A stretch of DNA of 39,209 bases from a virus. Position 1 is the first letter of the stretch. The number at the start of each line of letters is the position of its first letter. The position numbers and the translations under genes are program-made. The notes under the pieces were generated by a model. It saw only the letters and a program-made list of their open reading frames with translations, was not told the DNA's origin and searched no databases. Below, in pieces: positions 13,581 through 21,070 of this stretch. The DNA is taken from IMG/VR virus record IMGVR_UViG_3300027987_000156, positions 1 through 39,209 of that record. One strand, written 5' to 3'.

Positions 13581-15074
13581 TCACTCACCGTCACCACCAC
13601 TACCAACATTGCGCAGTCCTAGCCCATTGCGCCACCTGCGATCACTAGATTTGCTTTCTCGATACCCAAGCTCAGACAGCCGACGGCCGAACGCAGTCAT
13701 TGTTAGGGGGGTCGCCGTCCCGCTCGCACGCGCCCAATCGGCGTACGCCGAATACAGCTGACCTGCAGCGCAACGCGCAGACGGTAAGCGTACGCACATC
13801 TCGAAAATAAATTTGGCTAACTCATCGGACTCTTCTCGCCACTCCCGGGTAGCTGCCATGACAGCCTCTGGGGGACGCAGCCCACCGTCCATCCATTGGG
13901 ACATTCCATCGAGCATCCAGGCCAAGATCCCAGGCGCCTCAGAGCGCATTCGATGTCCAATATTAGGGTCGCGTTCTTCTTCAGGTATCTGTACCTCAAA
14001 TGGTATCAGCCTGAGGCGCCTCCAGATGGCTTCATCGCTGCCGTTCACATCCGGTTTGTGGTTGGTCGCGAGCCAAATTTTGGCTACAGGGACAAACTCG
14101 ACAGGCTCATGGTAGAGCAGCCGAGCGGTCATGGTGTCTCCACCGGTCAGACTCTTGATTCGTGGTTCGTCGAGTTTTCGTCCCTCTTCAGTCTCGATCG
14201 CGGTCACAAATCGAGCGCCCCGTAGCCTCATCAGGTCATTATCAGCGCCGCGCGCCCTGCCTATCGACATCAGCGTGTCGCCCTGTACATGCACCGCATA
14301 GTCCCCCAGCACATACCGCACGGTCTCGAGCAGCGTGCTCTTGCCGTTGGCTCCCAGGTGACCATGGCAAACGAACATGCATTGCTCACCAGTGTGCCCG
14401 GTCAACGAATAGCCGAGTGCCCGCTGCAAAAATGCTCGTATCTCAGGATCTGGCTGTATTCGCTCAAGAAAAGCCTCCCATATAGGCGCCTCAGCGTCGC
14501 GCGCGTAGCCGGTATTGGCCAATCTCGTAATCATGTCTTCTCGCCGGTGAGGCATCATCTCTCCGACATACGTGCCGGTAAGGCATGAGATAGCGCCCGG
14601 GTCACGATCAAACGCATTCGCGCGCACCCTCACTTCTGACAGATCGCGCGCTACGTTCTCTGCAGATGACATCCCCTTCTTGCGTTGCAGCCCAGTCCCC
14701 CAGTCACCTATGCGCTTAGCCTCGGCAGCAAGCGCATTGGCCTCTTCGGCGTTGCCGTTGCGCCTTTCTTTCGCCGATGCAATGCGCAATTGCTTCGCTG
14801 ACATCTCCAGCGACCGCCCGATGTCGTGCAGGCGTCTATGTACCTCGCCCATCTGGTCACGCTGCCATCGCATGCCGTCCCACACGAGCCAATCGAGCTC
14901 TGCGCAATAGCACAGATCAGCCCCATGGCGGCGCACGAGCAGATAGGCGCTCGCCAGGTCAGTGCCAGCAATCACACCAGCAGGCAGCTCGATAGACAGC
15001 GCCTCTGGCACATCGGGAAAATTTGGCTCCTCACCTGCAGGCCAAGAAAAGTCATCACCGCTATCGCCTCGCAT
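13581..15074 (-). CDS. SF3/D5-like replicative helicase
   Basis: A 497-residue helicase with a D5-type N-terminal region and a superfamily 3 ATPase. Walker A is GHLGANGKST (238-247), Walker B FVTAIETEE (289-297), the sensor LATNHKP (335-341), and the following basic WRRLRLIPF stretch may supply the arginine finger. It unwinds DNA ahead of the phage primase; the separate primase gene lies immediately upstream in the transcript. The ATG at 15072-15074 is preceded by GGGAGG, in contrast to the distal GTG at 15123-15125. It overlaps the stop of the 32-residue zinc peptide as TGATG. Confidence 0.9.
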   Translation of the reverse strand: MRGDSGDDFSWPAGEEPNFPDVPEALSIELPAGVIAGTDLASAYLLVRRHGADLCYCAELDWLVWDGMRWQRDQMGEVHRRLHDIGRSLEMSAKQLRIASAKERRNGNAEEANALAAEAKRIGDWGTGLQRKKGMSSAENVARDLSEVRVRANAFDRDPGAISCLTGTYVGEMMPHRREDMITRLANTGYARDAEAPIWEAFLERIQPDPEIRAFLQRALGYSLTGHTGEQCMFVCHGHLGANGKSTLLETVRYVLGDYAVHVQGDTLMSIGRARGADNDLMRLRGARFVTAIETEEGRKLDEPRIKSLTGGDTMTARLLYHEPVEFVPVAKIWLATNHKPDVNGSDEAIWRRLRLIPFEVQIPEEERDPNIGHRMRSEAPGILAWMLDGMSQWMDGGLRPPEAVMAATREWREESDELAKFIFEMCVRLPSARCAAGQLYSAYADWARASGTATPLTMTAFGRRLSELGYRESKSSDRRWRNGLGLRNVGSGGDGE

Positions 15075-15172
15075 CACTGCAGCCTCCCGAGCGGCCGATA
15101 GCCGCAATATAGACACCGCCACCACTCAGGCTGTACCCAGCCACCACAGCGTGGGCACTGACGCCCCGTCAC
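15074..15172 (-). CDS. Zinc-ribbon microprotein between primase and helicase, 32 aa
   Basis: A 32-residue frame starting with GTG at 15170-15172 (GTGA shared with the primase stop) and ending with a TGA that overlaps the helicase ATG. It encodes CPRCGGWVQPEWWRCLYCG, a full C-x-x-C ... C-x-x-C zinc ribbon with aromatic residues between the pairs. The exact stop/start overlaps on both sides and four spaced cysteines make it very likely real. It could bridge primase and helicase or bind DNA. It is easily missed because of its length. Confidence 0.75.
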   Translation of the reverse strand: MTGRQCPRCGGWVQPEWWRCLYCGYRPLGRLQ

Positions 15173-16152
15173 GCAGCGCCTCGAATCCCCAGCAGCGCCA
15201 GCCAGTCGGCTGCCTGCAGTCGGGCGCAGTGGGCGTGCAGGCATCGCAGACACCCTAGCGTCTGACCGGCTCCGGGGGCAATGAGCACCGTCGACCCGTC
15301 ACCTTCACGCCCGCTGGTGTGCTGGCCTGCATTCGGGCATCTGATCACCCACCCTAGACGATGGGACGCCAACACGTCACCACGGGCCTCTAACGCCTCA
15401 TAGAGCGCCCCACGAGGATCCGAGCTCCATACAGCAGGCACGCGCTGGCGCATGCCCTGCAGATTGCCTACGCGCGCCGGCATTCTGGACCGAGGAAACG
15501 CAGTCGGCAGCAGCACCTTTGCGCGCTCAACATGCGCTGCGCTAGGCGCGATGCGCAACACACCTATCTCCGACGGGTCTCCCACGCCGCCCCAATCCTC
15601 GACATCAGAGCCAGCATCACGCATGGCATGGGGCAGGCGATACAGGCGCGTCCAGTCGCCGCAGGCAAGGTCAGCCTCGATGCTGTACTCGGCACCGATC
15701 CACGCGCACGTGACAGCATATCGAGCTCTCCATAGCGCAGCGTCGCGCGGCGTCCGCAAGGCCATCGGCTCGATCCGATAGACGATGCGCGCGCCACCAC
15801 GCGTGTGGTACAGATACCCACCTGGATGGTCCGAAAGAAGGCCTGCAAATCGTCGCTCGAGCTCGGCGCGCCAGCTGGCCGGAGCAGGCTCGGATGTCCC
15901 GTGCACCGCGGCGCAGTCGACATCGAGCACCAGGCATGTCATCTCCACGTCGACCTGCCCCACGGAGGCAGTGCTCAGACGCCGCTGTCGGTCGCTACGG
16001 TAGGCCCCAAAATGCGCGTCAGAAGCGTACGTCGACATCAGCGCGTATGACAGCGGTACCGAGTAGCAGCGCCGCCCACGAGCATGGACCGGCCAGGAGC
16101 GCACGCGGGGGTGACGCATAATCGTGACGTGCGGCTGAGCACACGACGACAT
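15169..16152 (-). CDS. AEP-type DNA primase
   Basis: A 327-residue protein of the archaeo-eukaryotic primase (prim-pol) type. The catalytic D-x-D-like motif is in LVLDVDC (74-80), with TRGGARIVYRIE (117-128) and DWTRLYRLPH (166-175) forming the other active-site strands. The C-terminus carries a Cys/His zinc site (CPNAGQHTSG and LGCLRCLHAHCA) that may bind DNA template. It makes primers for the adjacent helicase. The start chosen is the ATG at 16150-16152, overlapping the preceding stop as TGATG. Confidence 0.8.
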   Translation of the reverse strand: MSSCAQPHVTIMRHPRVRSWPVHARGRRCYSVPLSYALMSTYASDAHFGAYRSDRQRRLSTASVGQVDVEMTCLVLDVDCAAVHGTSEPAPASWRAELERRFAGLLSDHPGGYLYHTRGGARIVYRIEPMALRTPRDAALWRARYAVTCAWIGAEYSIEADLACGDWTRLYRLPHAMRDAGSDVEDWGGVGDPSEIGVLRIAPSAAHVERAKVLLPTAFPRSRMPARVGNLQGMRQRVPAVWSSDPRGALYEALEARGDVLASHRLGWVIRCPNAGQHTSGREGDGSTVLIAPGAGQTLGCLRCLHAHCARLQAADWLALLGIRGAA

Positions 16153-16442
16153 CAGCCGCCATTCACCCAATACATCCCATGTGCCTTCTCACGCTCGATC
16201 TCAGGATAGCCCCGCCAACGCTTCCGCGTCATCCGGCAGACGTCATCGGGTACGCAGCGCCACCGAGCGCGGCCCCCCTCGGGGCACAGGCGCTCCAGGC
16301 GTACGCTGTGCACCATCCTCGCGTACCGCGGCGTAACGGAGCGTAGGTACCCCGTATTGCCGCATTTAGGGCAGACGCCCAGGACGATCTTGGCTGCCAG
16401 CGCCACGCCAGGGGGATACTTGGTGTAGTCAATACGTGTCAT
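16152..16442 (-). CDS. Zinc-ribbon protein, 96 aa
   Basis: It has one clear C-x-x-C pair (GVCPKCGNTGYLRSV) and later cysteines in RLCPEGG and DDVCRM, suggesting a zinc-binding domain in a basic protein (RKRWRGYPEIEREKAHG). Its start overlaps the repressor stop by ATGA and its stop overlaps the primase start. Being the second gene in the leftward unit, it may regulate or assist replication. The family was not identified. Confidence 0.65.
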   Translation of the reverse strand: MTRIDYTKYPPGVALAAKIVLGVCPKCGNTGYLRSVTPRYARMVHSVRLERLCPEGGRARWRCVPDDVCRMTRKRWRGYPEIEREKAHGMYWVNGG

Positions 16443-16678
16443 CGCGCATCGCTCTCCGCCGTGCAGTCGCCCGGCTCGTCCGGCTCGGTAGTCCAGGCCT
16501 CTGGAGGGATCCCCACCACATGATGGATCCTACACGCGAGCTCCAGGCCGGGCCTGCGCTCTCCACGCTCGATTCGTCCCAGAGCTGTCGCGTCCGACCC
16601 GATCTCCGTCGCCGCCATAGTCAGCGACCGATAATGCCGCCAATCCCGAAGTCGCCTCGCCGCCTCTGTCCTGTCCAT
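16439..16678 (-). CDS. XRE/Cro-type transcription regulator
   Basis: A 79-residue protein containing the HTH typical of the phage Cro/CI-like XRE family: RSLTMAATEIGSDATALGRI, followed by ERGERRP, which matches the conserved E-x-G motif after helix 3. It is the first gene of the leftward unit and faces the rightward unit across a 131-base region containing paired operator-like sequences. It probably represses one or both divergent promoters. There is no obvious multimerisation or cleavage domain, so it is more Cro-like than CI-like. Confidence 0.85.
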   Translation of the reverse strand: MDRTEAARRLRDWRHYRSLTMAATEIGSDATALGRIERGERRPGLELACRIHHVVGIPPEAWTTEPDEPGDCTAESDAR

Positions 16679-16711
16679 ATGCCAGCCAGCTTCCCATGCG
16701 AAAAAAACGAA

Positions 16712-16740
16712 GTCAACTGACGATTTTCGCGTCAGCTGAC
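16712..16740. promoter_or_regulatory. Paired operator-like sites
   Basis: GTCAACTGAC (16712-16721) and the exact palindrome GTCAGCTGAC (16731-16740) have the same core TCA(A/G)CTGA and sit 19 bases apart. They lie in the only divergent intergenic region, next to the XRE-type gene, so they are the best candidates for its operators. Their spacing would place two dimers on the same DNA face. The left site also overlaps a possible TTGACT -35 element of the leftward gene on the minus strand. Confidence 0.6.
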
Positions 16741-16769
16741 TTGCATCGTGCTCGCTGACGAGCTACATT
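16741..16769 (+). promoter_or_regulatory. Putative sigma70-like promoter for the rightward unit
   Basis: TTGCAT (16741-16746) and TACATT (16764-16769) are separated by 17 bases and lie directly beside the right-hand operator-like palindrome. The matches to consensus are moderate. A short inverted repeat (GCTCG ... CGAGC) sits inside the spacer. Repressor bound at the adjacent palindrome would be expected to block polymerase here. Confidence 0.5.
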
Positions 16770-16809
16770 GTCTTCAGGTCGCAAGGGGCGGCCGGGGAGA
16801 GCGAGAGAC

Positions 16810-17451
16810 ATGACTACAGAGACCCACCCAGTTGTCGAAATGATCCTCGACATCATTGCGGAGCGTGAGCAGTGCCCCACCCTGCAGGTATTCACCGAGC
16901 TCGCCAGTGAGCTGTGTGGCGAGCTGGCGCGTGACTGGCCTGACGCGGTAGCTGAGTACGCCGCGGCGCTCGACGCCTGTCACATGTGCGGCGGCGCTGG
17001 CGCCGTCGAAGCCGCGAAGAATCCGAGGTACGCGTGCAATGGAGGCACGGCAGAGTGCCCCGTGTGCTGGTCCAGCGGAGACGCCAGCGAGCCCTGCACC
17101 CCTCCCACGCTGGACGCAGTGCAGACGGCCCCGCTGACTCCCACCGCATTCTGCCCCTCGCAGAGCGAGCAGGACGCGATGGAGACCATGCGCGGCACGG
17201 TGCCCATGATGACTGCTGCGCAGTCAGACGTGCTGGACGCCTACCAGCAGCTGTGCTCGACCCCCCCCGTCGAGCTCACCGCGCGCGCGAAGGCATTCGC
17301 GAGCGAGTGCATCTGCGAGCACCGCTTTCTCGTCGACGGCGACGATGTCCGCGTGTGGGACGATGTGGCCGGGCACTACACGACGTGCCATGCCCTGGGC
17401 GCATCTGCCGTGCGGCGCATCCGCCGCATTGCTGCCGAGGTGGCGTCATGA
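16810..17451 (+). CDS. Cysteine-rich early protein, 213 aa
   Basis: The first gene of the rightward unit. The start at 16810 is chosen because the purine-rich GGGGAGAGCGAGAGAC precedes the ATG. After a helical N-terminal stretch, residues about 57-97 contain a zinc-finger-like cluster (CHMCGGAG, later CPVCW and a further Cys), reminiscent of DnaJ-type C-x-x-C-x-G repeats. The C-terminal half carries the conserved-looking WDDVAGHYTTCHALGAS. It shares ATGA with the first pentapeptide-repeat gene. The function is unknown; a host-takeover or regulatory protein is plausible. Confidence 0.7.
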   Translation: MTTETHPVVEMILDIIAEREQCPTLQVFTELASELCGELARDWPDAVAEYAAALDACHMCGGAGAVEAAKNPRYACNGGTAECPVCWSSGDASEPCTPPTLDAVQTAPLTPTAFCPSQSEQDAMETMRGTVPMMTAAQSDVLDAYQQLCSTPPVELTARAKAFASECICEHRFLVDGDDVRVWDDVAGHYTTCHALGASAVRRIRRIAAEVAS

Positions 17452-18212
17452 GCATCATCCGCATTCAACTCGAGGCGCACGCCGAACGCAATCGCCAAGA
17501 GATGGCGCATGGCCGCACGCGCACGCCATGGTCCGGTGGATGGCTCGCTGGCGCAGACCTCGTGGGCGCCAACCTCGCGCACGTTTGCCTCACTGGCGCC
17601 AACCTCACATGCGCCAATCTCACGGGCGCCGACCTCGTGGGTGCCGATCTGGTGCACTCCAACCTCGTGGGAGCAAAACTCACGGATGCCATCCTCACAC
17701 ACGCCGATCTCGAGGTCGCTAATCTCGCTGATGCCAACCTCTATCGCGTCAACCTAACTGGCGCCAACCTCTATCGCGCAAACCTCACACAAGCCAAACT
17801 CATTGGCGCCGACCTCACACATGCCAACCTCTATCGCGCCGACCTAACTGGCGCCAACCTCACTCACGCCAGCCTCTATCGCGCCAAGCACGCCGACACC
17901 ACGGGCGCAACGTGGCTACGCCGCCCCGACATGCCAGACCCATCCGAGCTACGCGCCCGCGTAGCCGATCACATCGCAGCGCACCCGAAGCTACACGCTC
18001 AGGGTGAGTGGGGCGACGGCAGCGGCGAGCCTGCGTGCCAGACGCCGTGCTGCGTCGCTGGCTGGGCGTGCCACCTGGGCGGTGGCAGCTATGGTCTCGA
18101 AGTGCCTACGGCCGCGACGATCCTGCTGCACGTCGACGGTCAGCCCATGCCGTCATTCGTAGCTGCTGCTACGCGTGATGAGATACTTCGCGCACTCCGA
18201 GGTGAGTCATGA
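17448..18212 (+). CDS. Pentapeptide-repeat protein 1 with C-terminal CCVAGWAC domain
   Basis: A 254-residue protein. Residues 1-31 form a shared N-terminal cap (QLEAHAERNRQEM then RTPWSGG). About 22 pentapeptides of type A(D/N)LxG follow, predicted to fold as a right-handed four-sided beta helix. The C-terminal ~95 residues are a domain shared with three of the paralogues, with PACQTPCCVAGWACHLGGG and ending LRGES. Pentapeptide proteins such as MfpA and Qnr mimic DNA and bind gyrase, a possible but unproven role here. It shares ATGA with both neighbours. Confidence 0.9.
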   Translation: MSIIRIQLEAHAERNRQEMAHGRTRTPWSGGWLAGADLVGANLAHVCLTGANLTCANLTGADLVGADLVHSNLVGAKLTDAILTHADLEVANLADANLYRVNLTGANLYRANLTQAKLIGADLTHANLYRADLTGANLTHASLYRAKHADTTGATWLRRPDMPDPSELRARVADHIAAHPKLHAQGEWGDGSGEPACQTPCCVAGWACHLGGGSYGLEVPTAATILLHVDGQPMPSFVAAATRDEILRALRGES

Positions 18213-18901
18213 ACATCCGAGAACAACTCGAGGCGCACGCCGAACGCAATCGCCAAGAGGTGGCGAGCGGCCGCGCGCGTACGCCATGGTCCGGGGGATC
18301 GCTTGCTGGCGCTAAGCTCGCGGGAGCCGATCTCGAAGGCGCCAACCTCGCGTACACCGATCTCGAAGGCGCCGATCTTGAAGACGCCGACCTCACCGAC
18401 GCCGAGCTCTATCGCGTCGACCTAACGAACGCCTATCTCAGTGAGGCCAATATCACTGAGGCCAATCTCACTGAGGCCAACCTCACTAACGCCGATCTCA
18501 CTAACGCCTACCTCACGGGCACCGACTTCTTTGGCGCCGATCTTACCGGCGCCGCTCTCGAAGGCGTCGACCTCACAGACGCCGATATCACGGGCGCCAC
18601 GGGTCTACGCCGCCCCGGCATGCCAGACCCATCTGAGCTACGACGACGCGTAGCCGATCACATCGCCATGCATCCGGAGCTACACGCTCAGGAGGAGTGG
18701 GGCGACGGCAGCGCCGAGCCTGCGTGCCAGACGCCGTGCTGCGTCGCTGGCTGGGCGTGCCATCTTGGCGGTGGCACCTACGGTCTCGAAGTGCCTACGG
18801 CTGCGACGATCCTGTTGCATGTCGACGGTCAGCCTATGCCGTCTTTCGACACCGTCGCTACGCGTGATGAGATACTTCGCGCACTCCGAGGTGAGTCATG
18901 A
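18209..18901 (+). CDS. Pentapeptide-repeat protein 2 with C-terminal CCVAGWAC domain
   Basis: A 230-residue paralogue with about 19 pentapeptides. Its repeats are notably acidic (ADLEGANLAYTDLEGADLED), which would give a negatively charged helix surface as in DNA-mimic pentapeptide proteins. Cap and C-terminal domain match protein 1 (CCVAGWACHLGGGTYGLEV). The GAGGTGAG at the end of gene 1, read there as LRGES codons, supplies the ribosome-binding site. Confidence 0.9.
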   Translation: MNIREQLEAHAERNRQEVASGRARTPWSGGSLAGAKLAGADLEGANLAYTDLEGADLEDADLTDAELYRVDLTNAYLSEANITEANLTEANLTNADLTNAYLTGTDFFGADLTGAALEGVDLTDADITGATGLRRPGMPDPSELRRRVADHIAMHPELHAQEEWGDGSAEPACQTPCCVAGWACHLGGGTYGLEVPTAATILLHVDGQPMPSFDTVATRDEILRALRGES

Positions 18902-19590
18902 ACATCCGCAAGCAACTCGAGGCGCACGCCGAACGCAACCGACAAGAGATGGAGAGTGGGCGCGCGCGCACGCCATGGTCCGGGGGATCGCTCGCTGACG
19001 CCAAGCTCGCGGGCGCCAACCTCGAATGCGCCTACCTCATGGGCGCAAAACTCATGGGCGCCAACCTCTCTCGCGCCGACCTCACACGCGCCGACCTCAC
19101 ACGCGCCGATCTCACTTGCGCCAAACTCACGCTCGCCAACCTCACACGCGCCAACCTCTATCGCGCCAACCTCACATACGCCAACCTCGAATGCGCCGAC
19201 ATCATGGGCGCCAGTCTCGCGTATGCCGACCTCACCGGCGCCGATCTCACTGACGCCTATCTCACAGACGCCAACATCACTCGCGCCATGGGTCTACGCC
19301 GCCCAGGCATGCCAGACCCATCTAAGCTACGTAGACGCGTAGCCGATCACATCGAGGCGCATCCAGAGCTACACGATCAAGGCAAGTGGGGCGACGGCAG
19401 TGCCGAGCCTGCATGCCAGACTCCATGCTGCGTCGCTGGATGGGCGTGCCATCTGGGCGGTGGCAGCTATGGTCTCGAAGTGCCTACGGCCGCAAAGATC
19501 CTGCTGCACGTCGACGGTCAGCCCATGCCGTCATTCGACTCCGACACTAAGCGTGAGGAAATCCTCGCGGCACTCCGAGGTGAGTCATGA
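18898..19590 (+). CDS. Pentapeptide-repeat protein 3 with C-terminal CCVAGWAC domain
   Basis: A 230-residue paralogue with about 19 pentapeptides, richer in Arg and Met at outward positions (ANLSRADLTRADLTRADLTC) than protein 2. The different surface charge suggests a different partner. The C-terminal domain is again complete, with SELR replaced by SKLR and CCVAGWACHLGGG retained. It overlaps the flanking genes by ATGA. Confidence 0.9.
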   Translation: MNIRKQLEAHAERNRQEMESGRARTPWSGGSLADAKLAGANLECAYLMGAKLMGANLSRADLTRADLTRADLTCAKLTLANLTRANLYRANLTYANLECADIMGASLAYADLTGADLTDAYLTDANITRAMGLRRPGMPDPSKLRRRVADHIEAHPELHDQGKWGDGSAEPACQTPCCVAGWACHLGGGSYGLEVPTAAKILLHVDGQPMPSFDSDTKREEILAALRGES

Positions 19591-20531
19591 ACATCCGCAA
19601 GCAACTCGAGGCGCATGCCAAACGCAACCGCATCCGAGAACAACTCGAGGCGCACGCCGCTCGCAACCGCCAAGAGATGCGGGGGATACGGCGCGCGCGC
19701 ACGCCATGGTCCGGTGGCTCGCTTGTTGACGCCGAACTCGCGGGCGCCTACCTCGAGGGCGTCAACCTCGCGGGCGCCGATCTCACGGGCACCGACTTCT
19801 CGGATTCTTCGCTCTCTCTCGCCAACCTCTCTCATGTCTACCTAACGGGCGCCAACCTCGCTGGCGCCACCCTCACTGACGCCAATCTCACTCGCGTCAA
19901 TCTCTATTGCGCCGGTCTCACTGGCGCCGATCTCACTGGCGCCAAGCTTTATCGCGCCAGGCTCTGTCGCGCCAGGCTCTGTCGCGCCAACCTCACTGAC
20001 ACCGATCTCACGGGCGCCGAGCTCACAAACGCTAACCTCACATGCGCAAAACTCACAGGCGCCAATCTCGCTGACGCCTACCTTGCTGGCGCCGATCTCA
20101 CTGCCGCCAACCTCGCGGGCTCCAACCTCTATCGTGCCAAGCTCATGAACGCCAACCTCACTGGCGCCGATCTCACTGGCGCCGACATCGAAGGCGCAGA
20201 TCTCACTGGCGCCATCCTTATGGGCGCCACGGGTCTACGCCGCCCCGACATGCCAGACCCATCCGAGCTACGCGCCCGCGTAGCCGACCACATCGAGGCG
20301 CATCCGGAGCTGCACGATCAGGAGAAGTGGGGCGACGGCAGAGCCGACCCTGCATGCCAGTCTTCGTGCTGCGTCGCTGGATGGGCATGCCACCTTGGCG
20401 GTGGCACCTACGGTCTCGAAGTGCCTACGGCTGCGACTATCCTGCTGCATGTCGACGGTCAGCCCATGCCGTCATTCGAAGCCTACGCTACGCGTGAGGA
20501 GATACTCGCAGCGCTCCGAGGCGAGTCATGA
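19587..20531 (+). CDS. Pentapeptide-repeat protein 4, longest paralogue
   Basis: A 314-residue paralogue with about 33 pentapeptides. The cap has been duplicated (IRKQLEAHAKRN followed by IREQLEAHAARN), and the repeats include unusual pentads with Cys and Arg (AKLYRARLCRARLCR). The C-terminal domain is present but one of its cysteine-flanking residues differs (ACQSSCCVAGWAC). The extra repeats suggest expansion by unequal recombination between 15-bp units. It shares ATGA with genes 3 and 5. Confidence 0.9.
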   Translation: MNIRKQLEAHAKRNRIREQLEAHAARNRQEMRGIRRARTPWSGGSLVDAELAGAYLEGVNLAGADLTGTDFSDSSLSLANLSHVYLTGANLAGATLTDANLTRVNLYCAGLTGADLTGAKLYRARLCRARLCRANLTDTDLTGAELTNANLTCAKLTGANLADAYLAGADLTAANLAGSNLYRAKLMNANLTGADLTGADIEGADLTGAILMGATGLRRPDMPDPSELRARVADHIEAHPELHDQEKWGDGRADPACQSSCCVAGWACHLGGGTYGLEVPTAATILLHVDGQPMPSFEAYATREEILAALRGES

Positions 20532-21070
20532 ACATCCGAGAACAACTCGAGGCGCACGCCAAGCGCAACCGCCAAGAAGTGGCGAGTAGGCGCGCGCGCA
20601 CGCCATGGTCCGGGGGATCGCTTGCTGGCACCAAGCTCGCGGGCGCCAATCTCGAATGCGCCAACCTCTATCGCGCCGAGCTCGGAGGCGCCGAGCTCGG
20701 AGGCGCCGACCTCATTGGCGCCAACCTCACATACGCCAACCTCACGCGCGCCGACCTCATTGGCGCCAACCTCTATCACGCCAACCTCACTGGTGCCAAC
20801 CTCACGGGCGCCAACCTCACGGGCGCCAACCTCACGCGCGCCGATCTCGAGGACGCCAAGCTCACGGGTGCCAACCTCACACGCGCCAAGCTCATTGGCG
20901 CCAACCTCTATTACGCCAATCTCACGGGTGCCAACCTCACACGCACCGACCTAATGGGCGCCAGTCTCGCGTATGCCGCTCTCACCGGCGCAGACATCAC
21001 TGACGCCGACCTTACTGACGTCTATCTCGATGGCGCAAACCTCGATGAAGCCGTGGTGAAGAATGACTAA
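20528..21070 (+). CDS. Pentapeptide-repeat protein 5, without the C-terminal domain
   Basis: A 180-residue paralogue with the common cap and about 28 pentapeptides, among the most regular (ANLTGANLTGANLTGANLT). It ends after the last pentads at DEAVVKND and lacks the CCVAGWAC domain, so it is close in size and layout to stand-alone pentapeptide proteins of the MfpA/Qnr size class. Its stop overlaps the next gene. Loss of the C-terminal domain may be by recombination at the end of the array. Confidence 0.9.
   Translation: MNIREQLEAHAKRNRQEVASRRARTPWSGGSLAGTKLAGANLECANLYRAELGGAELGGADLIGANLTYANLTRADLIGANLYHANLTGANLTGANLTGANLTRADLEDAKLTGANLTRAKLIGANLYYANLTGANLTRTDLMGASLAYAALTGADITDADLTDVYLDGANLDEAVVKND

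Noticed and set aside
16986-17447. N-terminal extension of pentapeptide gene 1 in the same frame
   Set aside because: It overlaps the Cys-rich gene entirely and is Arg-rich shadow sequence; the ATGA-coupled ATG at 17448 has a ribosome site and matches the paralogues' starts.
17509-21003. Long alternative-frame proteins rich in APTS or RRPH repeats across the pentapeptide genes
   Set aside because: The 15-base repeat keeps other frames open; only the A(D/N)LxG frame has family resemblance, coupled starts and ribosome sites.
17448-21070. CRISPR array or tandem non-coding repeat
   Set aside because: The periodicity is 15 bases without spacers and is explained by pentapeptide coding.
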